This document shows positions 8,665 to 17,346 of a stretch of 64,000 nucleotides of DNA, one piece after another. The notes beneath the pieces are model-generated. The model was not told where the DNA came from. It saw nothing but the letters and a program-made list of their open reading frames with translations, and did no database searches. A program made the translations under genes and the position numbers. Each line of letters opens with the position of its first letter. The first letter of the stretch is position 1. Origin of the DNA: Flavobacterium sp. ACN2 (GTDB lineage Bacteria; Bacteroidota; Bacteroidia; Flavobacteriales; Flavobacteriaceae); NCBI RefSeq assembly GCF_002303885.1, contig NZ_MRCM01000011.1, positions 62,001 to 126,000 of the forward strand, read 5' to 3'.

Positions 8665-8672
8665 TATGTTTG
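8665..8672 (+). promoter_or_regulatory. putative -7 element for the M13 peptidase gene
   Basis: TATGTTTG fits TAnnTTTG and lies 27 bases before the ATG. No well-placed TTG -33 element is evident. Confidence 0.4.
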
Positions 8673-8698
8673 TATTTTCCCTTAAACTATAATTTTTT

Positions 8699-10756
8699 AT
8701 GAAAAAACAATTTGCTAAACCTGTGTTTGGTGTGATATCTGCAATGTTTGCAATTACCGCAGCCCAAGCTCAAAATGCTCCAAAGGAACCAGGTATTAAT
8801 GTTTCGTACATGAATACGAATATTAGCCCAAGTCAGGATTTTTTCAAATATGTAAACGGTACTTGGCTAGAAAAAACAGAAATCCCGAGTGATCGTACGA
8901 CATGGGGAAGTTTTAATGAACTGATTAAGAAAACTGACAAAGATGTTATGGCAGTTTTGCAGGAGGCTGCAAAGAATCCAAAGTACAAATCAAATACAGA
9001 TCAAGGAAAAGCGGTGAATCTGTATAATACTTACTTAGATTCTATTGGAAGAAATAAAAAAGGAATCGAACCATTAAAACCATATCTGAAAAAAATTGAT
9101 GCAATTAAAAACATTGCCGATGTTCAGAAATATTTGGTTGAAATGGAAAAAGAAGGAAATGCTGGATTTTTCGGAATTTACATTGGAGCTGATGATAAAG
9201 ACAGTTCTAAAAACTCTGTAAATTTAGGACCAAACCAATTAGGACTTCCTGATAAAGATTACTACACTTCTGAAGATAAAGATTCAAAAGAAAAACGTGT
9301 AAAATATGAATTGCATGTTGCGAGAATGCTTCAGTTTATTGGAGAATCTCCAGAAAAAGCAAAACAAAGTGCTGCTGAGGTTTTAGCTCTTGAAACAGAA
9401 TTGTCAAAACCAAGATTAAACAGAGTAGAAAGAAGAGACAGTCGTTTGCAATACAACCCAATGACAGTTGCTGAACTTCAAAAATTGACTCCTGCTATTA
9501 AATGGAACGAATATTTTGCTGGTTTAGGAATTACTAATTTACAGAATGTAATTGTTTCTGAGCCTAAATATATGACTGCTTTAGAAACTGTTTTCAAAGA
9601 AAATAAAGTAGCACAATGGAAAGAATACCTAAAATGGGATTTGATTAACAGTGCTGCAGGTAAACTGACAACAGCAATTGATAATGCTAATTTCGATTTT
9701 TACAGCAAAACATTAAGAGGTGCAATTAAACAGCTTCCGTCTGAAGAAAGAGCACTGAATGTTGTTAATGGAAATGTTGGTGAAGCTCTTGGAAAACTTT
9801 ATGTAGAGAAGGTTTTTCCAGCTGAGGCTAAAACTAAAGCGATTGATATGATTCATAATGTTATCACGGCTTACCAAAACCGTATTAACAATTTAACTTG
9901 GATGTCTAAAGATACTAAGGCAAAAGCAATCGAAAAGCTGAATAAAATAACGATTAAAGTTGGATATCCTGATAAATGGAAAGACTATTCGGCTTTGGAA
10001 ATTAAAAGTATTGCAGAAGGAGGAAGCTATTTTGAGAATTCTAAAAACTTAGCGTTATGGAGATTTAAGAAAAGCGTCGATAAATTGTCTAAACCAGTTG
10101 ATAAAACAGAATGGCACATGTCGCCTCAAACGGTAAATGCTTACTACAATCCATCTTATAACGAAATTGTATTCCCAGCTGCAATCCTACAGCCACCTTT
10201 CTACAATTATCAAGCTGACGAAGCAGTTAATTATGGTGGAATTGGTGCTGTAATTGGTCACGAGATTTCTCACGGATTTGATGATTCTGGTGCGCGTTAC
10301 AACGCAGAAGGTAATTTAGTTGACTGGTGGACAGAAGATGATTTGAAACAATTTACTGCTCTTGGAACAGATTTGGCAAATCAGTACAGCGCTCTTGAGC
10401 CGTTGCCAGGAATTCACGTTGATGGTAATTTTACTTTAGGTGAGAACATTGGTGACTTAGGCGGAATCAATGCTGCTTATGATGGTTTGCAATTGTATTT
10501 GAAAGCTCATGGAAACCCAGGTTTAATCGACGGATTTACACCGGAGCAGCGTTTCTTTATTTCTTGGGCTACGGTTTGGAGAACAAAAACTAGAGACGAA
10601 GCGATTAAAAATCAAGTGAAAACAGATCCGCACTCTCCAGGAATGTACAGAGCTTATGTTCCAATTCAGAATGTTGATGCTTTTTACAAAGCTTTCGATA
10701 TCAAGAAAGGTGATAAAATGTATGTTGAACCAGAAAAACGAGTTAAAATCTGGTAA
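8699..10756 (+). CDS. M13 family metallopeptidase (PepO/neprilysin-like)
   Basis: This 685-residue exported zinc endopeptidase begins with a signal peptide cleaved near AQAQNA (about residue 25). The zinc motif HEISH (His521-His525) has the catalytic Glu522, and the third ligand lies in ENIGDLGG (Glu582). The M13 N-terminal domain occupies roughly residues 40-420, beginning with SPSQDFFKYVNGTWLE. C-terminal conserved residues (AYVPIQNVDAFYKAF) are intact. The family degrades peptides in the periplasm or at the cell surface. It is a single-gene unit closed by a very strong hairpin. Confidence 0.94.
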   Translation: MKKQFAKPVFGVISAMFAITAAQAQNAPKEPGINVSYMNTNISPSQDFFKYVNGTWLEKTEIPSDRTTWGSFNELIKKTDKDVMAVLQEAAKNPKYKSNTDQGKAVNLYNTYLDSIGRNKKGIEPLKPYLKKIDAIKNIADVQKYLVEMEKEGNAGFFGIYIGADDKDSSKNSVNLGPNQLGLPDKDYYTSEDKDSKEKRVKYELHVARMLQFIGESPEKAKQSAAEVLALETELSKPRLNRVERRDSRLQYNPMTVAELQKLTPAIKWNEYFAGLGITNLQNVIVSEPKYMTALETVFKENKVAQWKEYLKWDLINSAAGKLTTAIDNANFDFYSKTLRGAIKQLPSEERALNVVNGNVGEALGKLYVEKVFPAEAKTKAIDMIHNVITAYQNRINNLTWMSKDTKAKAIEKLNKITIKVGYPDKWKDYSALEIKSIAEGGSYFENSKNLALWRFKKSVDKLSKPVDKTEWHMSPQTVNAYYNPSYNEIVFPAAILQPPFYNYQADEAVNYGGIGAVIGHEISHGFDDSGARYNAEGNLVDWWTEDDLKQFTALGTDLANQYSALEPLPGIHVDGNFTLGENIGDLGGINAAYDGLQLYLKAHGNPGLIDGFTPEQRFFISWATVWRTKTRDEAIKNQVKTDPHSPGMYRAYVPIQNVDAFYKAFDIKKGDKMYVEPEKRVKIW

Positions 10757-10775
10757 TCAATTTTAATAATTCAAA

Positions 10776-10808
10776 AAAGGGCGGTTCCGAATTTCGGAAC
10801 CGCCCTTT
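10776..10808 (+). terminator. strong hairpin terminator after the M13 gene
   Basis: A perfect 16-base inverted repeat with a one-base loop (arm AAAGGGCGGTTCCGAA). It lies 20 bases after the stop codon. The 3' T-run is short (TTT then ACTATTTTG), so it may act bidirectionally or as an RNA-stabilising stem. Confidence 0.75.
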
Positions 10809-10830
10809 ACTATTTTGAGATAATCAAACG

Positions 10831-11007
10831 ATGTTCCGTAGGAACATTTGATTGGTAGAAAAAAATATTGGCGCACCATTTTTTACGTTCCGTAGGAACG
10901 TTTGATTTTGATATAAATTTTAATCATCTAGCACATTAAACGTTCCTACGGAACGTAAATGGCTAATAACATAATTTTTCTACCGATGAAATGTTCCTAC
11001 GGAACAT
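10831..11007. repeat. nested REPIN/MITE-like element with four palindromes
   Basis: Four 17-base palindromes are arranged symmetrically: ATGTTCCGTAGGAACAT (10831), ACGTTCCGTAGGAACGT (10885), ACGTTCCTACGGAACGT (10940) and ATGTTCCTACGGAACAT (10991). The DNA between them also pairs: the left half, with GGTAGAAAAA after palindrome 1, matches the reverse complement of the right half. The whole is therefore an imperfect inverted repeat with arms of about 80 bases. No transposase gene is present, so this resembles a non-autonomous REP/MITE element. Confidence 0.75.
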
Positions 11008-11021
11008 AATCTGGTCTGTGA

Positions 11022-11420
11022 TTATTTTAAATGACTGTAGATATATGCTTCAATTGCCTTTAATTCATCATCAGACATGGCCTGAGTAATAGCAAAATTG
11101 GTTTTCATAACCTCAAACTGACTTGGGTCAACAATTGGTTCTGCATTTCCTTTTAAGAAAGTAACGATATTGCCGTTTTTGTCTTTATAAATTTTGGCAA
11201 TTTCTTTAATGCTTGGGCCAATCACTTTTTGATCAGGCTGATGACAGGCAAAACAATTTCCGCTGCTTTCAAAAAGTTGTTTTCCTAGGTCTTCTGGGGT
11301 TTTGGCTTTCGCCGATTCGCCTTCAGAAACCGATTCTGTTACTGTATTTGTTGATTCAGCATTTTCTTTTTTACAAGAAGCAAAGGCTAAAACAGCAGCT
11401 AAGAATAAAACCTTTTTCAT
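11022..11420 (-). CDS. c-type cytochrome lipoprotein
   Basis: This 132-residue protein has a lipoprotein signal (lipobox FASC, Cys16), a low-complexity Ser/Glu/Thr linker and a single class I cytochrome c domain. The heme attachment site is CFACH (Cys56, Cys59, His60). A likely axial Met is in FEVMKTNFAI. It should carry electrons on the periplasmic face. It begins 1 base after hemB stops, so it is coupled to a heme biosynthesis gene, which fits its need for heme. Confidence 0.9.
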   Translation of the reverse strand: MKKVLFLAAVLAFASCKKENAESTNTVTESVSEGESAKAKTPEDLGKQLFESSGNCFACHQPDQKVIGPSIKEIAKIYKDKNGNIVTFLKGNAEPIVDPSQFEVMKTNFAITQAMSDDELKAIEAYIYSHLK

Positions 11421-11421
11421 C

Positions 11422-12417
11422 TTATTTATTTAAAAGTATTGCTGCTTCTTTAGCAAAATAAGTAGAAATAAGATTAGCACCCGAACGTTTAATGCACATT
11501 AATTGTTCCATCATAATCTTGTCATGATCTAGCCAGCCTCTTTCAGATGCCGCTTTAATCATGGCATATTCACCAGAAACTTGATAAACAGTTACAGGAA
11601 CATGTACCGTATTTTTTATTTCGCGAACAATATCCAAATAAGCAATTCCTGGTTTTACCATAACCATATCAGCACCTTCTTCAACGTCAGACAGCGCTTC
11701 TTTAATCGCCTCTATACGGTTTGCATAATCCATTTGGTATGTTTTTTTATCTTTTGGAACCACGACATCAGCTTCTTTTGGAGCCGAATCTAAAGCATCT
11801 CTAAAAGGCCCGTAAAAAGCTGAAGCATATTTAGCAGAATAACTCATGATGCCAACATTCTGAAATCCGGCAGCATCTAAACCTTCGCGCAGACGTAAAA
11901 CACGTCCGTCCATCATATCGCTTGGCGCAACAAAATCGGCACCAGCTTCTGCGTGAGAAACGGCCATTTTTACTAAAGCATCAACTGTGCTGTCGTTTTC
12001 TACATCGCCATTTTTTATAATTCCGTCATGACCATAAATAGAATAAGGGTCTAAAGCCACATCTGGCATAACGATCATTTCTGGACAAGCTGCTTTTATA
12101 GCACGAATAGCATGCTGCATTAATCCGTTAGAATTCCAAGCTTCTTTTCCAGTATTGTCTTTTAGGTTTTCACTAACTTTTACATAAATATTTACGGCGC
12201 GAATTCCTAAATCAAAAAGTTCTTTTACTTCTTCAACTGTTAAATCTATAGATCTTCTGAAGATTCCCGGCATTGACGGAATTTCGACTTTTACATTTTC
12301 GCCTTCAGCAATAAACATTGGAAACATAAAATCCGATGGACTTAAACTGGTTTCACGAACTAAAGAACGAATGGATTCATTTACTCTTAATCTTCTGCCT
12401 CTTTGTAATGGGAACAT
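11422..12417 (-). CDS. hemB: porphobilinogen synthase (delta-aminolevulinate dehydratase)
   Basis: This 331-residue cytoplasmic enzyme condenses two 5-aminolevulinate molecules into porphobilinogen. Recognisable parts are the N-terminal LQRGRRLRVNESIRSLVRET, the metal/active-site region around DVALDPYSIYGHDG, the Schiff-base lysine in SYSAKYASAFYGPFRDA and the second active-site lysine in MVMVKPGIAYLDIV. DPYSIYGHDG lacks the Cys-rich zinc loop of the animal enzyme, suggesting the Mg-type. It lies 4 kb from the main heme locus and is followed at once by the cytochrome c gene. Confidence 0.96.
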   Translation of the reverse strand: MFPLQRGRRLRVNESIRSLVRETSLSPSDFMFPMFIAEGENVKVEIPSMPGIFRRSIDLTVEEVKELFDLGIRAVNIYVKVSENLKDNTGKEAWNSNGLMQHAIRAIKAACPEMIVMPDVALDPYSIYGHDGIIKNGDVENDSTVDALVKMAVSHAEAGADFVAPSDMMDGRVLRLREGLDAAGFQNVGIMSYSAKYASAFYGPFRDALDSAPKEADVVVPKDKKTYQMDYANRIEAIKEALSDVEEGADMVMVKPGIAYLDIVREIKNTVHVPVTVYQVSGEYAMIKAASERGWLDHDKIMMEQLMCIKRSGANLISTYFAKEAAILLNK

Positions 12418-12420
12418 ATA

Positions 12421-12456
12421 ATTTTAGATTTTAGATTTTAGATTTTAGATTTTTAG
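12421..12456. repeat. short tandem repeat of ATTTTAG
   Basis: About four and a half direct copies of the 7-base word ATTTTAG lie immediately upstream of hemB. The same word array appears in shorter form after the desaturase gene (about 3776-3800). It could be length-variable by slippage in front of hemB, but no functional role is demonstrated. Confidence 0.6.
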
Positions 12457-12687
12457 TTGATTTCTCTGAAACTCAGACTGAGAATCTATTTCTAAAACTG
12501 CAGTTGTTTTTATTTTTTTTGAAGTTTATCTCAATTTTTAATGAGTGGCGCAAAGTTAAAGAAAAAGGAACAAAATAAGGCGTTTAGCTTGTTGTAGAAT
12601 GAGTTAATATTATCTAAAAATTTGGTTTGATGTTTTTATTTGAAGTAGATTTGTAAAATTAGGAAAAATCTTATTTTTAACATTGCC

Positions 12688-13293
12688 ATGAAAGTTTATA
12701 GTTTACAAATTCCACGAAATCACAATTATGCGCAACTTCTTGTTTCTCCAGATCAAGAATTTACAAAAGAGATTGATGTTTGGTGGGAAGATTGGGGAGT
12801 AACAGGAAATGAAATAAAGGATTTTATAGCTTCAAACAGATCTAAAACTTGTTTAGAATCAATTGCAGATGAACTTGAAAAAGAATTTATAGGATTGTCT
12901 AGTTTTAAATTCGATGTTAAAAAAACAGAAAAAGAAAAGACTGGAAATTTAACTAGACTTAAACATCTTCCAAAAGAAAATCCTAATTTAAAGTTTATCT
13001 ACACTTCAATAGAAATTAAATTGTTGCCTCTAAGCACAGTAGAATTTGAAGAAGATGAAAGCGGAGAAAAACATATCGAAGAAATTTATGGTATTTCAGA
13101 ATTAAGAGGAGATATAATTATTCCAAGAGAAGAGGGAAAAGGCTTTTTCTTTAATAAAAATGATGTAAATGGATATGATTTTTTTAAACCGCTCAACACA
13201 GGATTTCTTTTATGTACAGAGAAAGTAAAAGAATTTTGTGAGAAGAAAAGATATACAAATGTTGTTTTTTTAGAAGTTGGAGATATTGTTTAA
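12688..13293 (+). CDS. hypothetical protein, possibly Imm11-like immunity family
   Basis: This 201-residue acidic cytoplasmic protein has no signal peptide. Its C-terminal half has a layout resembling DUF1629/Imm11-type immunity proteins: a motif near GYDFFKPLNTGFLLCTEKVKEF followed by a short strand YTNVVFLEVGDI. I recognise this only loosely. The gene stands alone and is AT-rich. Its stop codon is four bases from a REP-like element that is found elsewhere beside another immunity-like gene. No toxin gene is nearby. Confidence 0.5.
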   Translation: MKVYSLQIPRNHNYAQLLVSPDQEFTKEIDVWWEDWGVTGNEIKDFIASNRSKTCLESIADELEKEFIGLSSFKFDVKKTEKEKTGNLTRLKHLPKENPNLKFIYTSIEIKLLPLSTVEFEEDESGEKHIEEIYGISELRGDIIIPREEGKGFFFNKNDVNGYDFFKPLNTGFLLCTEKVKEFCEKKRYTNVVFLEVGDIV

Positions 13294-13297
13294 ACTC

Positions 13298-13405
13298 GAT
13301 AGCGCGGATTTGCAATCCGTGCCCGCAAAGATTGATTTTTTGTTTTGAGGCATTAGGTTGAATCTCACTGTTGCGTGCACTGATTGTAAATCCGCGGTAG
13401 CGAAG
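13298..13405. repeat. REP-like inverted repeat, family B, copy 1
   Basis: The left end starts GATAGCGCGGATTTGCAATC and the right end is its imperfect inverted match, ending AAATCCGCGGTAGCGAAG. The left 37 bases are identical to copy 2 at 59629. It is GC-rich against an AT-rich background and contains no gene. A right-end fragment recurs at 13783-13800. Confidence 0.8.
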
Positions 13406-13442
13406 TTGCGAACCATCACGATGAAAGTAAAATAGAAATGAA

Positions 13443-13784
13443 ATGAAAGAAAGTTTAAAAGAATTTATAGATTATAACGATTCTGATGATGAGTTGGAAT
13501 ATTACATTAGAATTCATGCTGAATGGAGTGAAGAATCTTTTTTAAAAATGAAAAGATTAATTAGTAATGTGATAGAAGATTATTCAGATGATTCGTATTA
13601 TCCAAAATTAATTATTTATTATTGCTTGAAAGTTATTCAAAGAATAATTGATAGTATATCAAATGACTTTTTTTGCCAACATGTTTGGCCAAAAGAATTT
13701 ACGCAAGAAAGTTATAAAGCTTTTATAAGCGAAAGAATTATAGGTTTAAAATCGATAAGAGAAAATTTTATTAATTCAATTTAA
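13443..13784 (+). CDS. hypothetical protein, 113 residues
   Basis: This small acidic, mostly alpha-helical protein has no signal peptide. Features are an Asp/Glu-rich N-terminus (DYNDSDDELEYY) and hydrophobic helices (YYPKLIIYYCLKVIQRIIDS). I do not recognise the family. It is bracketed by two related REP right ends, 13388-13405 before it and 13783-13800 overlapping its stop codon. This gives it a cassette-like setting and suggests recent gain. It may be an orphan immunity or toxin-neutralising gene, but that is a guess from context. Confidence 0.6.
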   Translation: MKESLKEFIDYNDSDDELEYYIRIHAEWSEESFLKMKRLISNVIEDYSDDSYYPKLIIYYCLKVIQRIIDSISNDFFCQHVWPKEFTQESYKAFISERIIGLKSIRENFINSI

Positions 13785-13800
13785 ATCCGCGCTAGCGAAC
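13783..13800. repeat. family B REP end fragment
   Basis: AAATCCGCGCTAGCGAAC matches the right end of the family B element at 13388-13404 (AAATCCGCGGTAGCGAA) apart from one base. It begins within the stop codon of the 113-residue gene. Confidence 0.6.
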
Positions 13801-13853
13801 TAAGAATTTAGACATATCATGGTTTTTCAGAATATTCCATCTAAATTTGTCTA

Positions 13854-14486
13854 ATGAAGAAAATTCTCGCTTTATTTTGCTGTTTGCTCTTAACGAGTTG
13901 TTTTGAGATAACAGAAAGAATCAAACATCACGATGACCAAAGTGGTGAATATACTCTAATTGTGGACTTTTCTAAATCTTGGTTTAAAACCAAATCGGCT
14001 ATTTGGCTCGAAGAAGTCGATGGCGTAAAAATTCCGAATGAACAGGAAATTACAGCAAAACTCAATGATTTTAAAGATAAGGCTTTAAAGATTAACGGAA
14101 TTTCCAACGTTAGCACCAAAACAGATTTTCAGAATTACGTTTTCATTATCAAACTCAACTACGCCAATCTAAAAGCACTGAACGCCGTTGTAAATACAAT
14201 CAATAATCAGCGCGATCAGATTCACTTTAGCGGAAGCGGCAAAACTTTTGAAAGAATTGCGTCATATCCCGTTCCAGAAAAAGTGGTAAACGACCCAAAG
14301 AAAAAGAAAGATCTCGAAGAAGCCAGCATTATTTCTATTTATACTTTCGATAAAGATATTCTGTCTGCAGACAATGCAAACAGCAAAATTTCCAAAAACA
14401 AAAAGACGGTTTTTTTAAAACAAAGTATGTACAGCGTTTTTAAAAAATCGACATTAATGAATAATACCATCCAATTAACGCCTTGA
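13854..14486 (+). CDS. hypothetical lipoprotein
   Basis: This 210-residue protein has a lipoprotein signal with lipobox LTSC (Cys16). The mature part starts with FEITERIKHHDDQSGEYTL, then alternating short strands and helices. No family is recognised. It ends 4 bases before the next exported protein gene, so the two form an operon and probably act together in the envelope. Confidence 0.7.
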   Translation: MKKILALFCCLLLTSCFEITERIKHHDDQSGEYTLIVDFSKSWFKTKSAIWLEEVDGVKIPNEQEITAKLNDFKDKALKINGISNVSTKTDFQNYVFIIKLNYANLKALNAVVNTINNQRDQIHFSGSGKTFERIASYPVPEKVVNDPKKKKDLEEASIISIYTFDKDILSADNANSKISKNKKTVFLKQSMYSVFKKSTLMNNTIQLTP

Positions 14487-14490
14487 TTTT

Positions 14491-16323
14491 ATGAAGCATT
14501 TTTACACACTCATTTTTCTATTCGCCACGTATTTCTCTTTTGGACAGACCGTTCCAGAAAAATACGATTATTTTGTACAGTTTAACGGAAGTCAGCTTTC
14601 TAAAAAAGTTAGCATCGATGAGGTTTTAAATCATCCAATTTTAACCAAATACATCAGTAAAAAACCTGATTTTGATCTTCGTAAATATGCTGCTATTATT
14701 AAATTGAATGAAAAAATTACCATTCACGGGAACTTCTTAGATTCTGTTCCGTTTTACCAAGTTACGATTCCGGTAAAAAGCAAAGAAGCGGTTAGAAAAT
14801 ATTTAATCGAAAAGCAGGGAGCAAACGGAACAAACAGTTCAATTGAAGATTTTGGAAAATACGAAGTTTATACACCAAATGGAGTAAAAAGATCGTTTGT
14901 CTGGAACGACAATTATTTGGTTGTTATTGAATTGACAAAACGACTTCCTTCTAAATTTTATGATGTTGCAGAAACTTCTGTAGCAACAGATTCTGTTTCA
15001 ATATCTGAGCCTTATGAAGAGACTACTGTAATTGAAGCGCCAGTTTATCCGCCAGCGATTCCGGTACCTGCAGAAAGAAGTACCGACTCAATAATATTGG
15101 AAGAACCAGCAGAGAATGATTATCTGTATGATGGAAATCCGTATGAAGAATACACTGTTGAACAAGCAGAATTTGATAAAAAATTAGCTGAAAAACAGCG
15201 AGAAATCATAAAAGCATTATTCGAAAACGGATTTACAGCGCCGATTTCTCCAAGAATAAATGTTGCTGCCGATATTTCTTCTTGGGTAAATTATGGCGGA
15301 ATGATGTCTAGTTTGTATTCCATGTATAATTATCCGCTTTCGTTATTTGGCGGTTACGATAAATATTTGCCAATGCAGAATAATTTTGGGAATTTTATAA
15401 AGGGCATCAATTTGGATTTTTATTTTGATAATGATAATGCCCGAATCGAAGAAGAGGTAGAATATTCTCCAGAGATTGCCAATGTTGTTAGTAAAATCAG
15501 CAATAGAAAAATCAATAAAAATATCTTTAATTATTTCCCTGCTCAGAAGCCTTTGGGTTATATTTCGTATCATGCCAATACAAAAGCGGCGTTAGAAAAC
15601 TTTCCTTCATTAATGACAGAATTATTTCAAAATCCGAAATTCGCCAAAGAAGATATTACACTTATTACAGATTTAATTTCGACCATTGTAGATGAAGAAG
15701 CTACAGCAAAGCTTTTTGATGGCGATTTAAGCGCGTTTTTATATGATGTGAAAGAAGTTGAGGTATTGAGCAAAAAATACGGTTATGACGAGAATTATGA
15801 AGAAACAATAACAGAAGAAAAAGTGAAAAAAGATATTCCGCTTTTTTCTGTAATTTTTACTTCTACGCATCCAACATTTGGAGATAAATTGTTGCAATTG
15901 GGTGTTCGCAAAAAAATATTAGTTCAGAATGGAAATTTCTACACGATTGCTGGAACTCAGGAATATGATAATATATTTATTCTGAAAGATAAAGACGTAG
16001 TAATTGTTGCCAATACAAAAGAGTATTTTGGCGCAGGAAACGGATCTTTTACAAAAGACACCAAGAAAGATTTGAGCAAAAACTATATTTCTGGAAAACT
16101 GAATATTGCGCAAACAGTTAAAACATTTGGTAAAAACGCAAAAGACTCTGAATTGGATCGAATGACTAAAATTTCTTCTCAGTTTTCGGATATTGCTATA
16201 GAATCGCCTAAAAAGTTAATTGATAATAAATTGAAATTTGTTTTTAAACTGAATTCTTTCAAGTCTGATAAAAATATCATTTTACAGACTTTAGACATGG
16301 CCGCAGAAATGACTTCTAAATAA
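14491..16323 (+). CDS. exported hypothetical protein, 610 residues (possibly DUF4836-like)
   Basis: A cleavable signal peptide (MKHFYTLIFLFATYFSFGQ) precedes a large periplasmic or outer-membrane-facing protein. An acidic Pro/Glu-rich linker lies at about residues 160-215. The flanking segments have repeated beta/alpha patterns such as YDYFVQFNGSQLSKKVSIDE and LGYISYHANTKAALENFPSL. The arrangement loosely recalls DUF4836 proteins of Bacteroidota, but I cannot confirm this. It is coupled to the upstream lipoprotein and ends at a bidirectional terminator. Confidence 0.65.
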   Translation: MKHFYTLIFLFATYFSFGQTVPEKYDYFVQFNGSQLSKKVSIDEVLNHPILTKYISKKPDFDLRKYAAIIKLNEKITIHGNFLDSVPFYQVTIPVKSKEAVRKYLIEKQGANGTNSSIEDFGKYEVYTPNGVKRSFVWNDNYLVVIELTKRLPSKFYDVAETSVATDSVSISEPYEETTVIEAPVYPPAIPVPAERSTDSIILEEPAENDYLYDGNPYEEYTVEQAEFDKKLAEKQREIIKALFENGFTAPISPRINVAADISSWVNYGGMMSSLYSMYNYPLSLFGGYDKYLPMQNNFGNFIKGINLDFYFDNDNARIEEEVEYSPEIANVVSKISNRKINKNIFNYFPAQKPLGYISYHANTKAALENFPSLMTELFQNPKFAKEDITLITDLISTIVDEEATAKLFDGDLSAFLYDVKEVEVLSKKYGYDENYEETITEEKVKKDIPLFSVIFTSTHPTFGDKLLQLGVRKKILVQNGNFYTIAGTQEYDNIFILKDKDVVIVANTKEYFGAGNGSFTKDTKKDLSKNYISGKLNIAQTVKTFGKNAKDSELDRMTKISSQFSDIAIESPKKLIDNKLKFVFKLNSFKSDKNIILQTLDMAAEMTSK

Positions 16324-16330
16324 TTGAAAA

Positions 16331-16362
16331 AAAAATCCCTGAAACTCTTCAGGGATTTTTTT
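16331..16362. terminator. bidirectional terminator between convergent genes
   Basis: A perfect 13-base inverted repeat (AAAAATCCCTGAA, loop ACTC) with A and T runs on both sides. It lies between the 610-residue gene and the leftward aldolase gene, so it can end both transcripts. Confidence 0.85.
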
Positions 16363-16368
16363 ATGATT

Positions 16369-17265
16369 TTATTGAATTGAAGCTTCGTAAATCTCTTTAA
16401 TTGAATTTCCTAGTTGCGAATTAAATTCGGCTTCAGATTGCCCAGCGCTAAGCCCTTCTGATAAAGCTCTTGAAAAACTCGCAATCAGTCCATGATTTTC
16501 TGCTAGTTTCTGATTGGCATCTTCTCGAGAATATCCGCCAGAAAGCGCTACAACACGAACCACATGAGGATCAGTCATTAAATCGCTGTAAAAATTATTT
16601 ATAGTCGGGATAGAAAGTTTCAGCATAACTTTCACGTCTTGGTCTAAAGAATTTAGCTGTTTTTGAATTTCATCTTTCAAAATCTGCTCTGATTTTTCTT
16701 TATCAGGACTGTAAATATCAACTTCAGGTTCAATTATCGGAACAAGTCCTTTCTTAAATATCTGCAGACCAACTTCAAATTGCTGTTTCACCACTTCCTG
16801 AATTCCTTTTGGATTTGCTTCTTTTATAACAGAACGCATTTTGGTTCCAAAAATCTTTCGCTCTACAGCGCGATCAAGCAATTCGTTTAAATTAGAAATC
16901 GGTTTCATTAACTGAACACCATTGGCAAGATCGGCAAGACCTTTGTCTACTTTTAGAAACGGAATAATATGTTTTTTCTCCCAAAGATAATCTGCTGTCC
17001 ACTGTCCGTCAATTTTTCGATCCATTGTGTTTTCAAACAAAATAGCACCAAGAATATAGTGGCTGTCAAAAACGGGACTTTTGATAATTCTGGTTCTCAT
17101 TTCATGTACAAGAGTGTACATTTCTTCATCATTTGTGTATTGACTTTCTTCAACGCCATATTGCGATAATGCCTTCGGTGTACTGCCGCCACTTTGATCT
17201 AATGCTGCAATAAAACCTTTTCCAGAATGCATGAGATTTAACTGTTCGCTGTTTATACCCTTCAT
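16369..17265 (-). CDS. class I fructose-bisphosphate aldolase
   Basis: This 298-residue cytoplasmic aldolase cleaves fructose 1,6-bisphosphate into two triose phosphates through a Schiff-base lysine. The N-terminal signature [19 protein letters not shown] and the core [16 protein letters not shown] are typical of the bacterial class I family. The Schiff-base lysine probably lies in VMLKLSIPT, followed by the phosphate-binding [14 protein letters not shown]. The start is the ATG at 17265. It stands as a single gene between a terminator and the outer-membrane protein gene. Confidence 0.93.
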   Translation of the reverse strand: MKGINSEQLNLMHSGKGFIAALDQSGGSTPKALSQYGVEESQYTNDEEMYTLVHEMRTRIIKSPVFDSHYILGAILFENTMDRKIDGQWTADYLWEKKHIIPFLKVDKGLADLANGVQLMKPISNLNELLDRAVERKIFGTKMRSVIKEANPKGIQEVVKQQFEVGLQIFKKGLVPIIEPEVDIYSPDKEKSEQILKDEIQKQLNSLDQDVKVMLKLSIPTINNFYSDLMTDPHVVRVVALSGGYSREDANQKLAENHGLIASFSRALSEGLSAGQSEAEFNSQLGNSIKEIYEASIQ

Positions 17266-17346
17266 AACAATGAATTTTAGTTTTTATAAATCTCTGTAAT
17301 TTAAGCATTTTAATTGGGCTGTATGCTTATTTCGGGTTAAGATTTC

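Noticed and set aside
10831..11007. Complete insertion sequence
   Set aside because: There is no transposase frame within or next to the repeats, so only a non-autonomous element can be claimed.
12421..12456. CRISPR-like array
   Set aside because: The repeat unit is 7 bases with no spacers and no cas genes; it is a simple tandem repeat.
13298..13405. Integron attachment site
   Set aside because: The imperfect inverted structure recalls attC sites, but the core RYYYAAC-type boxes and an integrase gene are not seen, so a REP-like element is the safer call.
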